From NCBI GenBank assembly GCA_019637435.1, contig JAHBVO010000005.1, forward strand, positions 248,001-312,000: a stretch of 64,000 nucleotides of DNA, given 5' to 3'. Source of the stretch: Candidatus Obscuribacterales bacterium (GTDB lineage: Bacteria > Cyanobacteriota > Vampirovibrionia > Obscuribacterales > Obscuribacteraceae). A model generated the notes under the pieces. It saw only the letters and a program-made list of their open reading frames with translations, was not told where the DNA came from and searched no databases. Shown here in pieces: positions 8,328 through 18,500 of the stretch (its first letter is position 1; each line of letters opens with the position of its first letter). A program made the translations under genes and the position numbers.

Positions 8328-9278
8328 CTAACGTTTGCTGATGCTCTTAATCTGCGCCATTATTGCCTGGGCTTCGTCAGTGCGTCCTTGAAACCGCAGC
8401 AAGCGCTCATAATTTGTAAGCGTCGTTAGGCAGCTGCTCGCAGTGACACCGCCTTTTTTCTGGAATGAGATTGCTTCAGTCATTAAGGCTTCAGCATGTT
8501 TCAAATCTTCTTTGTGTATGCAGTCCGCCGCGTAGTTGTTCAAATAGATCACAAAACTTTCTTTCACCTGATCGGAATCAGGTGCGATGGTGAGTGCGTC
8601 TCGACAATCCTGCAAGCCCTCTTCGTACTTCTTCTGCGCAAATAGATCTGTCGCGTTGTTGCAGAGCTTAAAGGCGCGGTTGATCTTCATATTCGCATTA
8701 TTTTGCGCGTTTACCGTCTCAACTTCGGCAGCATTTTCAGCAGCATCAGCCACAGGAGGATTTTGAAGCTCTTGCAGATTTTCCCGCACTATGTCCGCAT
8801 TCTCGCCGGTAGGTTGGAGTTCAAGCGCTTTCATATAGGAGGTGATAGCCAGATAATTCTGTTTCAGATTCGCCGACGATTCGCCTAACAGCGCCCAGCC
8901 TCCGAAGAAGGTGGGCGCAAGAGCCGTACAGGTTTTCGCTTCCGCTTGAGCTTCAGCATCTTTGCTCAACTGAAGCAGAACGAAACCGTATTTGTAATGA
9001 GCGGAAGCTAGATTTGGTTCCTTATCGAGAAGTGACTTGAGAACAGTTGCAGCTTCTGAATAATTTCTCGAATCGATCAACTTCTGAGCGCTGGAGAACG
9101 CCTGACCCGCTTCGACACTAACAATATCGTCACCGATCTTGAACATCTGCTTCATTTGCACTTGCTGTTTAGCTTCACAAGGCTGAACCAGCATCGAGCC
9201 TGATAACGCAAGCAGCGCCACCATAAGCGATACCATCTTAGTGCGTCGAAGGGCGACAAATTCAATTTGTGTTTTCAT
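8328..9278 (-). CDS. Exported TPR protein
   Basis: 316 residues. An N-terminal hydrophobic signal (core VSLMVALLALSGSML) follows a basic start, with likely cleavage near residue 35. TPR-like helix pairs span about 55-165, including SAHYKYGFVLLQLSKDAEAQ, and again from about 205 to the end, split by an Ala/Asn/Glu-rich linker near 170-195. TPRs bind protein partners; no enzyme domain is visible. An ATG further in, at residue 15 (MVSLM), could also start the signal peptide. The gene converges on the methylase gene with a 10-base gap and has its own upstream region. The specific role is unknown. Confidence 0.8.
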   Translation of the reverse strand: MKTQIEFVALRRTKMVSLMVALLALSGSMLVQPCEAKQQVQMKQMFKIGDDIVSVEAGQAFSSAQKLIDSRNYSEAATVLKSLLDKEPNLASAHYKYGFVLLQLSKDAEAQAEAKTCTALAPTFFGGWALLGESSANLKQNYLAITSYMKALELQPTGENADIVRENLQELQNPPVADAAENAAEVETVNAQNNANMKINRAFKLCNNATDLFAQKKYEEGLQDCRDALTIAPDSDQVKESFVIYLNNYAADCIHKEDLKHAEALMTEAISFQKKGGVTASSCLTTLTNYERLLRFQGRTDEAQAIMAQIKSISKR

Positions 9279-9354
9279 AGCGACTGCTTTGCAACTGTTT
9301 AGGTCCGAGGAAATTCTATCTCAACATAAGCTAGATTCGGGATTGAATAGGTTT

Positions 9355-9390
9355 TATAATCCGACAACGCCCGGGTAAACAGCTGGGCGT
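9355..9390 (+). promoter_or_regulatory. -10 box and 5' leader hairpin before the esterase gene
   Basis: TATAAT (9355-9360) is followed at once by an inverted repeat ACGCCC (9367-9372) / GGGCGT (9385-9390). If transcription starts about 7 bases after the -10 box, this hairpin would sit at the very 5' end of the mRNA, where it could protect the message. The -35 region is weak. Confidence 0.45.
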
Positions 9391-9446
9391 GCATCGAACT
9401 ACCTGCACAACGACTATTGAGAACGCGAAACGCGGAAAGGCTTCAA

Positions 9447-10205
9447 ATGAACAGGGAATATCACAAATGGCACAGTCCAAACCTGAACAGGGACATGGAG
9501 CTGCTGGTCTTTGGCCATGCCGGGGCGCGCGTCATTGTATTCCCCACCTCATGCGGTAGATTCTATGACTGGGAAAACCGCGAGATGATCAAAGCGCTCG
9601 AATACCATATCGAGCAGGGCTGGATTCAAATCTTTTGCGTGGACAGCGTCGACCGCGAGAGCTGGTGGAACATGGAAGCACATCCAAAAGACCGTGCCAT
9701 CCGCCACCTCACGTATCAGAAATATATCGTCGATGAGGTACTGCCCTGGACGAAGAAAATGAACGCGAACGACTTTGTCATCGCTCTAGGAGCAAGCATG
9801 GGAGCGTACCATGCAATCAATATCGCGTTGAACTATCCAGACAATTTCAACCGCACCATCGGCATGAGTGGACCATACGATTTCGCACAGATGAGCGGTC
9901 CCTACAGCGTATTCAACTGGGTTTTCGATTATTACGACGACAATGTCCACAAATGTAATCCGGCTGCCTCCGTCCGAAGCGCTTCAGATGAGCAGCTCGC
10001 GAAATTCAGAAAACTAGACATCATTTTCGCAATGGGACAAACAGATCCGCTATTTGGAAGCAACGAGATTTTCCATCAAGTACTCGATGAAAAGGAAGTT
10101 CCACACGCTTATCGCGTTTGGGATGGTTTCGCACACGACTGGCCAATCTGGCACGAGATGGTGCTTCACTACATCGGCGGCGACGGCACTCGTTTAGCTG
10201 TTTAG
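9447..10205 (+). CDS. Putative esterase (esterase D/S-formylglutathione hydrolase-like alpha/beta hydrolase)
   Basis: 252 residues from the ATG at 9447, chosen because GGAAAGG sits 5-10 bases upstream; a TTG at 9417 would add ten residues without support. This is a compact alpha/beta hydrolase with nucleophile motif GASMGAYHA, a candidate acid in MGQTDPLF and a candidate base in GFAHDWPIW, in the usual order and spacing. No signal peptide, so cytosolic. It resembles short bacterial 'esterase' proteins annotated near esterase D, which cleave acyl esters or thioesters; the substrate cannot be told. It appears to be a single-gene transcript with a TATAAT box upstream. Confidence 0.85.
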   Translation: MNREYHKWHSPNLNRDMELLVFGHAGARVIVFPTSCGRFYDWENREMIKALEYHIEQGWIQIFCVDSVDRESWWNMEAHPKDRAIRHLTYQKYIVDEVLPWTKKMNANDFVIALGASMGAYHAINIALNYPDNFNRTIGMSGPYDFAQMSGPYSVFNWVFDYYDDNVHKCNPAASVRSASDEQLAKFRKLDIIFAMGQTDPLFGSNEIFHQVLDEKEVPHAYRVWDGFAHDWPIWHEMVLHYIGGDGTRLAV

Positions 10206-10245
10206 TAGCGGCTAGCGGTTTGACTGCTAAGGTACTGAGCGGTTT

Positions 10246-10303
10246 AGCAGTGGAGCAGTGGAGCAGTGGAGTTGTCTGAACGAGTTGTCTGACGGAGTTG
10301 TCC
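10246..10303. repeat. Short tandem repeats in an intergenic gap
   Basis: Three perfect copies of AGCAGTGG (10246-10269) run directly into three near-copies of an 11-13 base unit, GAGTTGTCTGAC, up to about 10303. The repeats lie between the convergent esterase and TPR genes. The unit sizes are not multiples of three, and no frame is maintained. Probably a replication-slippage product. Confidence 0.75.
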
Positions 10304-10307
10304 TGGT

Positions 10308-10919
10308 CTATACAGCGGCTTGACTCTTGAGAGCTTCCAAACGTTGCTGGGCGGCGTCAGCTTCCGCATGCAGACCGGCACCACGCATGACACCATCATA
10401 GGTGTTATAGATCATTTTGCGTGTGACGGGCTCTTGCACATTGGCCCACTCAAGCACTTCTTCAAAAATTTGCTGGCTCTTCTCGAGATCCTTGATGGTC
10501 GTTCCATACGCTTTCGCCAGAGCCATCAAACTCATTTTGCATTCAAACGAATCTCGACCGAACATCTCCATCATTTTTTTAGCGTCCATGTAATGCAAGG
10601 CTTCGACTTCCTGCATGCGGTTTTGCTTCGCAAGAATGCGTTCGAGATCGGTAATTGGAGAAACTGGTTCTTTTGCAAGATTTGGATGCACGTAACGCAT
10701 ATCCGTCGCTTCTTTCAGAAGGCGCTCCGCAGGCGCGTAATCGTCAAGTAGGCGCAGTAGTCCAGCGAGACTACAGCGACTGTAGTACGAATTGTTCGCA
10801 TCTTTTCTGGCATCAGCATCGTCCATCGCTCGCTTGTAGCAATCTTTCGCCTCGTCATATTTTCCGCCCCGTGCGGCGGATTCAGCCATGTTTGTGAGAT
10901 TCGACCAGGATTCGCTCAT
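10308..10919 (-). CDS. Small cytosolic TPR-like protein
   Basis: 203 residues, no signal peptide. GGGAG is centred about 9 bases before the ATG, which supports the start. The first 75 residues form two TPR-like helix pairs (GGKYDEAKDCYKRAMDDAD; DDYAPAERLLKEATD). Two more helical pairs follow, one with KDLEKSQQIFEEVLEWA. All of it looks alpha-helical. No catalytic motif is present. It resembles the short TPR proteins common in kinase- and TPR-rich genomes. A protein-binding adaptor is the only role that can be proposed. Confidence 0.78.
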   Translation of the reverse strand: MSESWSNLTNMAESAARGGKYDEAKDCYKRAMDDADARKDANNSYYSRCSLAGLLRLLDDYAPAERLLKEATDMRYVHPNLAKEPVSPITDLERILAKQNRMQEVEALHYMDAKKMMEMFGRDSFECKMSLMALAKAYGTTIKDLEKSQQIFEEVLEWANVQEPVTRKMIYNTYDGVMRGAGLHAEADAAQQRLEALKSQAAV

Positions 10920-11018
10920 TTATGGTTCTCCCTGATTAGCGACTAGACGGGTTCAGCGTTTTGCGTTCTCAGTCCCGGCTTCACCCGTTACTTATGCCCG
11001 GTCATCAGGGAAACGATA

Positions 11019-12482
11019 TTAATTTCGCGCCGATTTAACTTGAGCCTCGAACGTATCGAGGTTGCGAAGCCGCTGCTCTAAGATTTGCGTCGGCAGTAAA
11101 CCTTGCCGGGCAAGTCGTCGCTTGCGAATCAAGCCTTTAGCAACCGTGTACGGCGTATTAAGCAAAGCATATGCTTGACCGGAGCAGTTCGAGATTCTTC
11201 CGGAAAGCGCCAGTTTATTCGCGGTAACAGGTTCACCACGGTAATCGTAAAATGCCACCGCAGATAGTGTTGAGCCGGCCACGCCGGTTAAACCAATTAA
11301 TGGACCTGATATCGACTGCTGCTGAGCAATTTGTCGATACCGCTCGATCTCCCTGGTTTCCCGAACTAGGTGCGTATCTATTCTCTCAGATCTGTCGTGC
11401 AGCATGAGTGCTGTCGCCAGCAATTGATCGTTGTCCTTGTCGCCTCCGGGATGCTGATGCCTCAGCTCATTCAGTTGATCAATCAACGGTCCTTGAAGCG
11501 GCGCAGGGCGCACAATGTTGAATTCCTTAGCAAGCTTTCGCTCTTGATGTTTCGCAACCACTCTGCCGACTACGTTTTTGAAAATCGGGTTTATCGTGGC
11601 CGCAGAGTTCGCCACCAGGGCGCAGATTATGCCACCACCCGCGAGGTCAGGCTCCTCAAGAGCTTTACGAGCCAATATTGCAGCAGTCATCCGGGTAAAA
11701 CTCTGTAATGCGTCGATTGTGTAGAACGTATTTTCTTGCCAAGCCTGATCGCGAGAGTGACAGCTCCACGTTGCAAACTCGCAAATCAATTGTTGTCTGA
11801 TCTGTTTCATCAAAGCGGTCTCGAGTTTACGAATCTTTCCTTGGACCTCATCTGCCATGGACTCGGTCATGCCATCTCGTTCTTCCAACAACTTATCAAT
11901 GTTATTATTCCGAGCCCTGATGTACTCAATAGAGTCCTCAGGCGAATAGCCTTTCTTCTTTGCCTGCCACATTACCCAGGCGTTCTGCGCGAGTTCCAGA
12001 CTTGATGCGGTTCCACTCAATGCGCTACCTGTGATACCACAAGCGATGCTATCCTTTACGGCATTTCGAGAAATTCCGCGTGGATGATTTAGATTCTTGC
12101 CCTGCTGGTAGATATCGGTTATGGTGCCGCCAAATGAGACCGCCGTTCCAGCCTCCCGTCCAAGTGCGTAAGTGAGAACTCTCCACTTCTGGTGATAGTT
12201 TGCCTCAAGGTGAAACTTGACGTTAAAACGTGACAGTTTTATCAACTCAATGTAGATGTCGCGGTCGACGTCATCGAGCTCTCGTTGAATCTGGCTATTC
12301 AGGACGGAGTTAGTAGTTTCTGCGTCTGCTGCTTGACCCTCAGTGTTCAGAAAAAGAAAAACGAGACAGCTAAGTACAATCAGCAGCGGCGAAGCGAAGA
12401 AATGAAACCGGTTTGTCTTTTCGATGATATTTCTCACAGTGTCGATATTATCGTACAACTTGAGAATAAGAACCAGGCTCAT
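11019..12482 (-). CDS. Unknown membrane-anchored or exported protein downstream of the giant adhesin
   Basis: 487 residues from the ATG at 12482. I do not recognise a family. Residues about 27-52 form a hydrophobic segment ending in EGQAADAE, which could be a signal peptide with a long basic leader or a membrane anchor. The rest is mostly helical and charged, with two small-residue stretches (about 145-165 and 275-292) that could insert into or pack against membrane, and a Gly/Ala-rich GPLIGLTGVAGSTLSAVAF near 398-416. Five or so cysteines are scattered. It starts 78 bases after the stop of the adhesin gene on the same strand, so co-transcription is plausible and a role in adhesin export or anchoring is possible but unproven. 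Confidence 0.7.
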   Translation of the reverse strand: MSLVLILKLYDNIDTVRNIIEKTNRFHFFASPLLIVLSCLVFLFLNTEGQAADAETTNSVLNSQIQRELDDVDRDIYIELIKLSRFNVKFHLEANYHQKWRVLTYALGREAGTAVSFGGTITDIYQQGKNLNHPRGISRNAVKDSIACGITGSALSGTASSLELAQNAWVMWQAKKKGYSPEDSIEYIRARNNNIDKLLEERDGMTESMADEVQGKIRKLETALMKQIRQQLICEFATWSCHSRDQAWQENTFYTIDALQSFTRMTAAILARKALEEPDLAGGGIICALVANSAATINPIFKNVVGRVVAKHQERKLAKEFNIVRPAPLQGPLIDQLNELRHQHPGGDKDNDQLLATALMLHDRSERIDTHLVRETREIERYRQIAQQQSISGPLIGLTGVAGSTLSAVAFYDYRGEPVTANKLALSGRISNCSGQAYALLNTPYTVAKGLIRKRRLARQGLLPTQILEQRLRNLDTFEAQVKSARN

Positions 12483-12560
12483 CAAACAAAGCTAAGCTAG
12501 GACCTGCAGGAGCAAGCCTCTTATCAACCGTTTTCAACTCAGACAGAGTCTATAACGTGC

Positions 12561-15500
12561 TCAGTTTTTTGCGAATGCCGTGGTGCTCGGGCGCACTAGC
12601 TGTTTGTACTCGCTGCCACTCGGGTCAAGATGCATGTGAATTGCGACCGTCTTCATCAGGTGATTCGCTAGTTGCTTAGTGTGATGATGCTTCGATGCAA
12701 ACAACTGTTTGACCGGCAGCACCGCACTGATTGCGTTGGGAATCGAGAATTCACTGGTGAACATCTTGGCACTACTGAAAGAGTGTTCCTTCAGATTGCG
12801 GTGACCTATGAATTGTGCAGGATTGATATCGTCCATGGTGCGCACAGAATTGTGTGTAAGTAGGACGTGGTTACCTGGCGCCAACTTAACTTCGCGGTCT
12901 GCCACCGTTACCGATACCGCGTTCTTGTGAGCATCGTCGATGTCATAGATGGCGACTCCATCTTTGAACGAAACTACGAAAACTACCGAATTGGCGTCGA
13001 TGCGAATGTTGCCGTGAGGCGTTTCAACTTTGGTGCTGACCGTTGGCGCAAACAATACTGCGCCCTTGTTTAGCCGGTGCGTGGAAGTCTCTGACTTAGT
13101 GAAATCTACTATTGTCGAGACATCCGACTTGATTTCCAGATCTTGATCGCAGTAGACGATGCCTGGAATGTGCCCGCTCGAAAGTTCAGTTTCTGACATC
13201 CATCCATCCCTCGGCTGTGCGCCGAAGTACGCTTGGCTTCCAGCCATATTCGAAAGGAGCTGACGCTCTAGACCGCTATCTTGAGCAATAAGCTCAGCAG
13301 AATTAGTCGGTATCAAGTTCATCGAAGCACTCAAGTCCGCGCTGTTCTGATTCGAGAGAATTGAAGCTTGCGGTGCATCATGCGCAATTAATACGCTAGA
13401 CAGTTGTGCCTGATTGCTCGTCACTGCATCAAAGAGAGGAACGAAAGCTTCATGCACAGTCGCGCCTGTTGTTCCCCGTCCTTCCGGTGTCGTCACCTGG
13501 GCGCTCCTCGAAGATGTCACGGGTGAAGTCGGAAGTGATTGAATGGTTGAGGAGAAGGTAACGGATTCACTTGTCGAAGCAGACTGCGTCGAAGGGGAAC
13601 TCGTTATCGGCGGGTCCGCTGTGATGGAAGTACCACCACCTTCTACAGTGATTGCCTTCGCTGACTGCGTACCGGTGTTGAAGATCACACTCTTACCACC
13701 CAATACGTTCATATCGATTGTCGGCGTTGATGCGCTGGTATCAGTTACGGTGATTCCGTTGGCACCGAAGAAGAAGGTGTTTGCCGGTAGCGGTGTTGTC
13801 ACCGGAACTCCGTCAACAGTGAACGTGACCCCTGTAGGCGCGGTTCCAGCTGTCGATGTCGTGCCACCTATCAAAATACTCACGTCACCGCCTCCGAAAC
13901 CGCTTGTGGCAATGTAAGAGCCGGCGCCAATAGTGATAGTTCCTTTGGCAGCATTGTTGTTCTGCAGCGTAATGTGACCGTTGTTAGCGGTAATCAAGGC
14001 ACCAGGGGCAGTCTCCAGGCTCTTAGCCGAAGTCCCTGTCGTGATGTCGACATCTCCATTGGCCGCACTGACGCTGTTGAGGGTAATCGATGAAGCAACA
14101 TCATTGATTCGAACCAGAGTCTGCGAATCAGCAGACAGATTCGCTGCGCTCACTTGCAACGCAGCAGTCGTACCGATTCCACCCTGTGCCACCATCTGTA
14201 GAGTGTCGCCGCTAATCAAGCCACTGCCAGCGGTGTTGATATCACCAAGCGAATTGAGAGATATAAACGTCTTCTTCCCGCCGATGGCACTGGTGACATT
14301 GATGTCATCCTGCGCAACAATCGAGATGACCTTGGATTTCGTCGAGGTGCTCGTAACGTTGATCGGCGATAAACCATCGCTCGAGATAACCGCTGTCCCT
14401 GCGTCAATGGTCAGATTGTCAGCATCAATCGAAAGCGGACTATCTCCGTTAAGGTTCTGTGCGACCACTCCCTTAGCAGTTAACACCATATTCGGTGCCG
14501 TAATCGTCCCCGTTGAAATAATATTGGCACCAGTTGCGCTAAACCGATTGGTAGCGCTCGAAAGAAGCGAAAGATTCAAATCTTTCTTCGCCGTTATGTC
14601 GACGTTTACTCCGCGCGCACCAACATTCGTAGCGTTAACTACAATCGGAGCATTCGATGCGCCGACATCACCATTGACGGACTGGAACTGAACATTTCGA
14701 CCTGTGACTGTAGCTTTGCTTGTTTGCCCAATCACGTCCCCGGTGCCAAAAGCTCTGAACGTTAGATCTAAACTACTATTGCCGAATTTCTTCGGAACGA
14801 TAACGTTGCCAATCCCTCCAGCCGCAAGAGTAATAGAACTAATTCCGGACTTCGGAGTGCTGAGCGCAGTCACATCACCACCGAAGTTTGTGATCGTGAC
14901 ACCGCCGTTGACCGCGCCCGTTACGATCGGGAAGCCTGCAATACCGTTGACCGGCTGCGTCTTGCCTCCGATGGTCATGGTATTCAAAGGGTCGTTTGAA
15001 CCAAGATAAATCTGACCACCAATGCCGTTCCCTTTAGCCGCAGCACTCAGGCTACCGATTATGGTCAAGTTACCTTGACCATATGGCCCGCCGGCCACGA
15101 ACTCAAGTGCGCCTCCATTTCCATCGGCGCCGAAAATTTGGTTGGAGTATCCGCTGGTGTCGACTGTGAGGTCGCCACCGTTTACGAATGAAAGTATTCC
15201 GGGACTACCAGCAGTCGGTCCGCCTGAAATGTTGAAACTGAAATGTCCGGCACTATTGGTAGTGTCAATGAAAGCTGGCGCGCTTCCTGTCTGCACAACG
15301 AATATGTTGCCACCGTCACCAGACCCCTTTCCACTTACATCGAGTGCCAGAGCAGTTCCAGGAGTGGTACTTACCACTGAGCTACCTTGAAGCGCGATAC
15401 TTGGACCTTCGCCATCGGTACCCAGAGGTCCGAGGTTCAACTGAGCCTGATCAACAGCGAGAATGCCTCCCGTGCTGATATTCGTCGTACCACCCACGAG

Positions 15501-18500
15501 GTTACCCACAGCGGAAACGTTCAACTGCCCCGCGCCCGTACCTGTTTGGAGCTGCGTTGTATTGCCTTGCCGGAACTGTACGAAACCGCCGGCACCAACC
15601 GTTGCTAGATTCGCGTCTGCATTTAGTGTCAGCGCAGTCGTGCCCTGATTTAGCCACGAGAGATTTTGTGCGCCTACATATATGTTGCCGCCTGCTCCCG
15701 TTAAATCTGCCGATACCGTCAGTGTGCTCACAGGAAGCGCGAAACTTCCGTTAGCTGCATCAAACTCTGCCGTTATGGCATTCAAACCGGCATTTGTGAA
15801 ATCAACGGTCAAATTATCGTTGGCAAAGACGAAAACCAATCCTTTGTTGGTCCGCAACTCTCCGGTAACTACCGAACCATTTCCAACTGAATCGTCAATA
15901 AATGGTGGTGTAGTGATAGGTCCCGTGAGGGCAAGCGGTGAGTCGTTATAGATAGCACCAAGCTCAATATCGATTACACCGAGGTTGGCAATGTTCTCAC
16001 CGATGCTGATGTCGCCAACTTGAATGGCGTTGCCGGTCCCGCTGGACGGTCCAATCGCATACATTATGACGTTTCCGTTCTCCGACAAGCCGCCGGTTTT
16101 GACGTAACCGCCGAGCGGGAGAAGAACCCGATTGTTAGCAGTTGTGGGTCCCTGAGCGATCAGGGTTAACTGTCCACCAGAGCCTGACACGCTGGACAGA
16201 TCGATCTCGTTGGCAATGTAACCACCGTTTGAACCATCAAGAATTATGCTACCCCCAGTTGCGCTGGACGGATTTCCAGCCGGCAATGAAATTGCATATG
16301 TGGTGTCATCAATTGAATAAAGCACGCCTGCCGCGGCAATAAGGGACCCGGCATCGCCGGCGGTGCCAGAGGTCGCAATCTTAAAGTTTGTATTGCCACC
16401 AGTTGCGGTGATATTACCACCGGCAACCATGATCAAGGATTGACCAGGGGAGAGAGTCAGCAAACCACCCTGAATCAGTCCACCGAAGTTAATATTGCCC
16501 GTGGTGGAGAGGCTGACGGTCGTCGGAGCGACAAGCCGCCCCGTGCCGGTCAAGCTCAAGTTAGCAGGATAGCCCACTGTGCTGTTATCTACGACCGCTG
16601 AGGTTCGAGTAGCCTCAATGACACCGTTGTTAGTTAAACCAGCTGTCTCGATAAACATTGAAGCTGCTCTAACCAGTCCAGCGTTGCCAACTTGGACCGA
16701 AGCAGCTCTCAGTTCAACTGTAGAGAATCTCGAATGCGCGCTGATTCCGCCGTCAATAACTATCGATGAAGCAGTTCCGCTCGTAATCAGTTCAATATTG
16801 GAACCCAGCAATGAGGCGTTTTCCGCCAGATTAAATGAGGTCGTGTTACCACCGCTTATCGAAAGAGTCGAGCCTATCGAACCCGTCACACCACTGAATC
16901 CGTCCAGCGTAACCGTTCCATTCCTGGTCGATTGGATGTAGACATTTCTAGTCGCGGGTACTGTGCCAACATAGAACGCCCTTGCCGTAAGTGTAGGGAC
17001 ATCCGTTCTTATCGGATTTGACGCCGTTATGTTAGAACCGCCCAAGCTGGTCAAGGTAAGGCTGTTTCCAGAGATTGTTCCAGAGGTTTGCCCCATGCCA
17101 AGGAACGTAAAGATTTCGACATCACCTGCGGTACCAGTCAAAACAGGATTCGCGGTTATATTTCCGGTAATTTTGTTTCCAGGCTGCGTCAATGAGCCAG
17201 GCGCCAAACCATAACCAAGCAGATGGACGTCGTAGCCATTGTTTTCGTATGCGAAAGTGCCTCCAACCGTGGCATTATTGGCATTCACACCGCTCACGAA
17301 AATGCCTTCACCGGTAGTAGCAGTGTAAGTCATAAGCGGAACGAGCAACCTACTGTCGCCACCAAAGTCTAGCGTGAGGTTAACTGGTGTCGCGAGGGTT
17401 CCAATCGTCTGATACGGTCCAGCGACAATGTTTATGTTTCCTGGCTTCACACTGATGGTAGCAGTCGGACCCGAGACCGTGGCTGCGCTATTGAAGAAGA
17501 AGTTTGCTGCGGGTGTCGTACCGACTAAGCTGAAAGAACCGTAAGAGCCTGTGTTCCCATTGCGAGCCCCTAAGAAGATGTTTCCGTCTCTCTTGTTGCC
17601 CACTCCACCAGTGGCGGAGGTGTTAAAGAACCCGATATCAGAACTTCCGCTCGCCGAAGTAGATGAAAATACATCGCCGGCAACTGCTTTACCGGCTCCG
17701 CTTGTCGTAGCCGATGCATCAATGCCGCCGTTGAGTACTGTTATACGTCCGGTCGAAACCATTCCGATTGAACCACCCGTAGCGTCGCCGCCGACTGAGG
17801 TTGCAGATGTGATGATGTCATCTACGATGAAAATTATTTCGCTTGCCGATGCAATCTCAACTGAGCCGCCCTCTGCTGAAAGAGCCGACAGACTGGCTGC
17901 GGAAGTATTGATATCAAAAGTGGTGACAAAGTTGAATCCAATGAGCTTTACGTCTCCGCCTTTTCGAGCGGAGTTGGTATAGATATCCTGTGCTACGATC
18001 CAGTAGCCGCTATATTCTGAGACGGCACCGCCTTCGGTGAAACCGCTCGTGTTGATGTGCCTCGTGTTCAATGAAATCGAAGAATCGTTGCCACCGGCTA
18101 TAGTTACATCACCGCCCGTGCCACCAATAGCAGTGACTCCAAAGGCGCTGGTATTGACGTCCTTTATAAAAAGGTAATTACTGGCACTGATGGTCACGCT
18201 GCCACCATCACCGGCACCATTGTTATTAGAAGCGCCAGTCAGAATATCGTAACCGGTTATGAAACCGGCTGCTAGATCGACACGTCCGCCGCTTCCATTG
18301 CTCGCACCGGTATATCGAGCTGCAGTATCTATGTCTCCGGAGCCCCAACTGATGGAACGCTGAATATCAGTCACAACCTCTACAGTACCACCCTGACCAT
18401 TTTGATTGGTACCACTGGTGGAGGCATCGATAGATGCGAATCGAACATCGCCTGTTGAGCTTATGAACACGTTCCCAGCAGTAAGTCCGTTTGAACTTGT

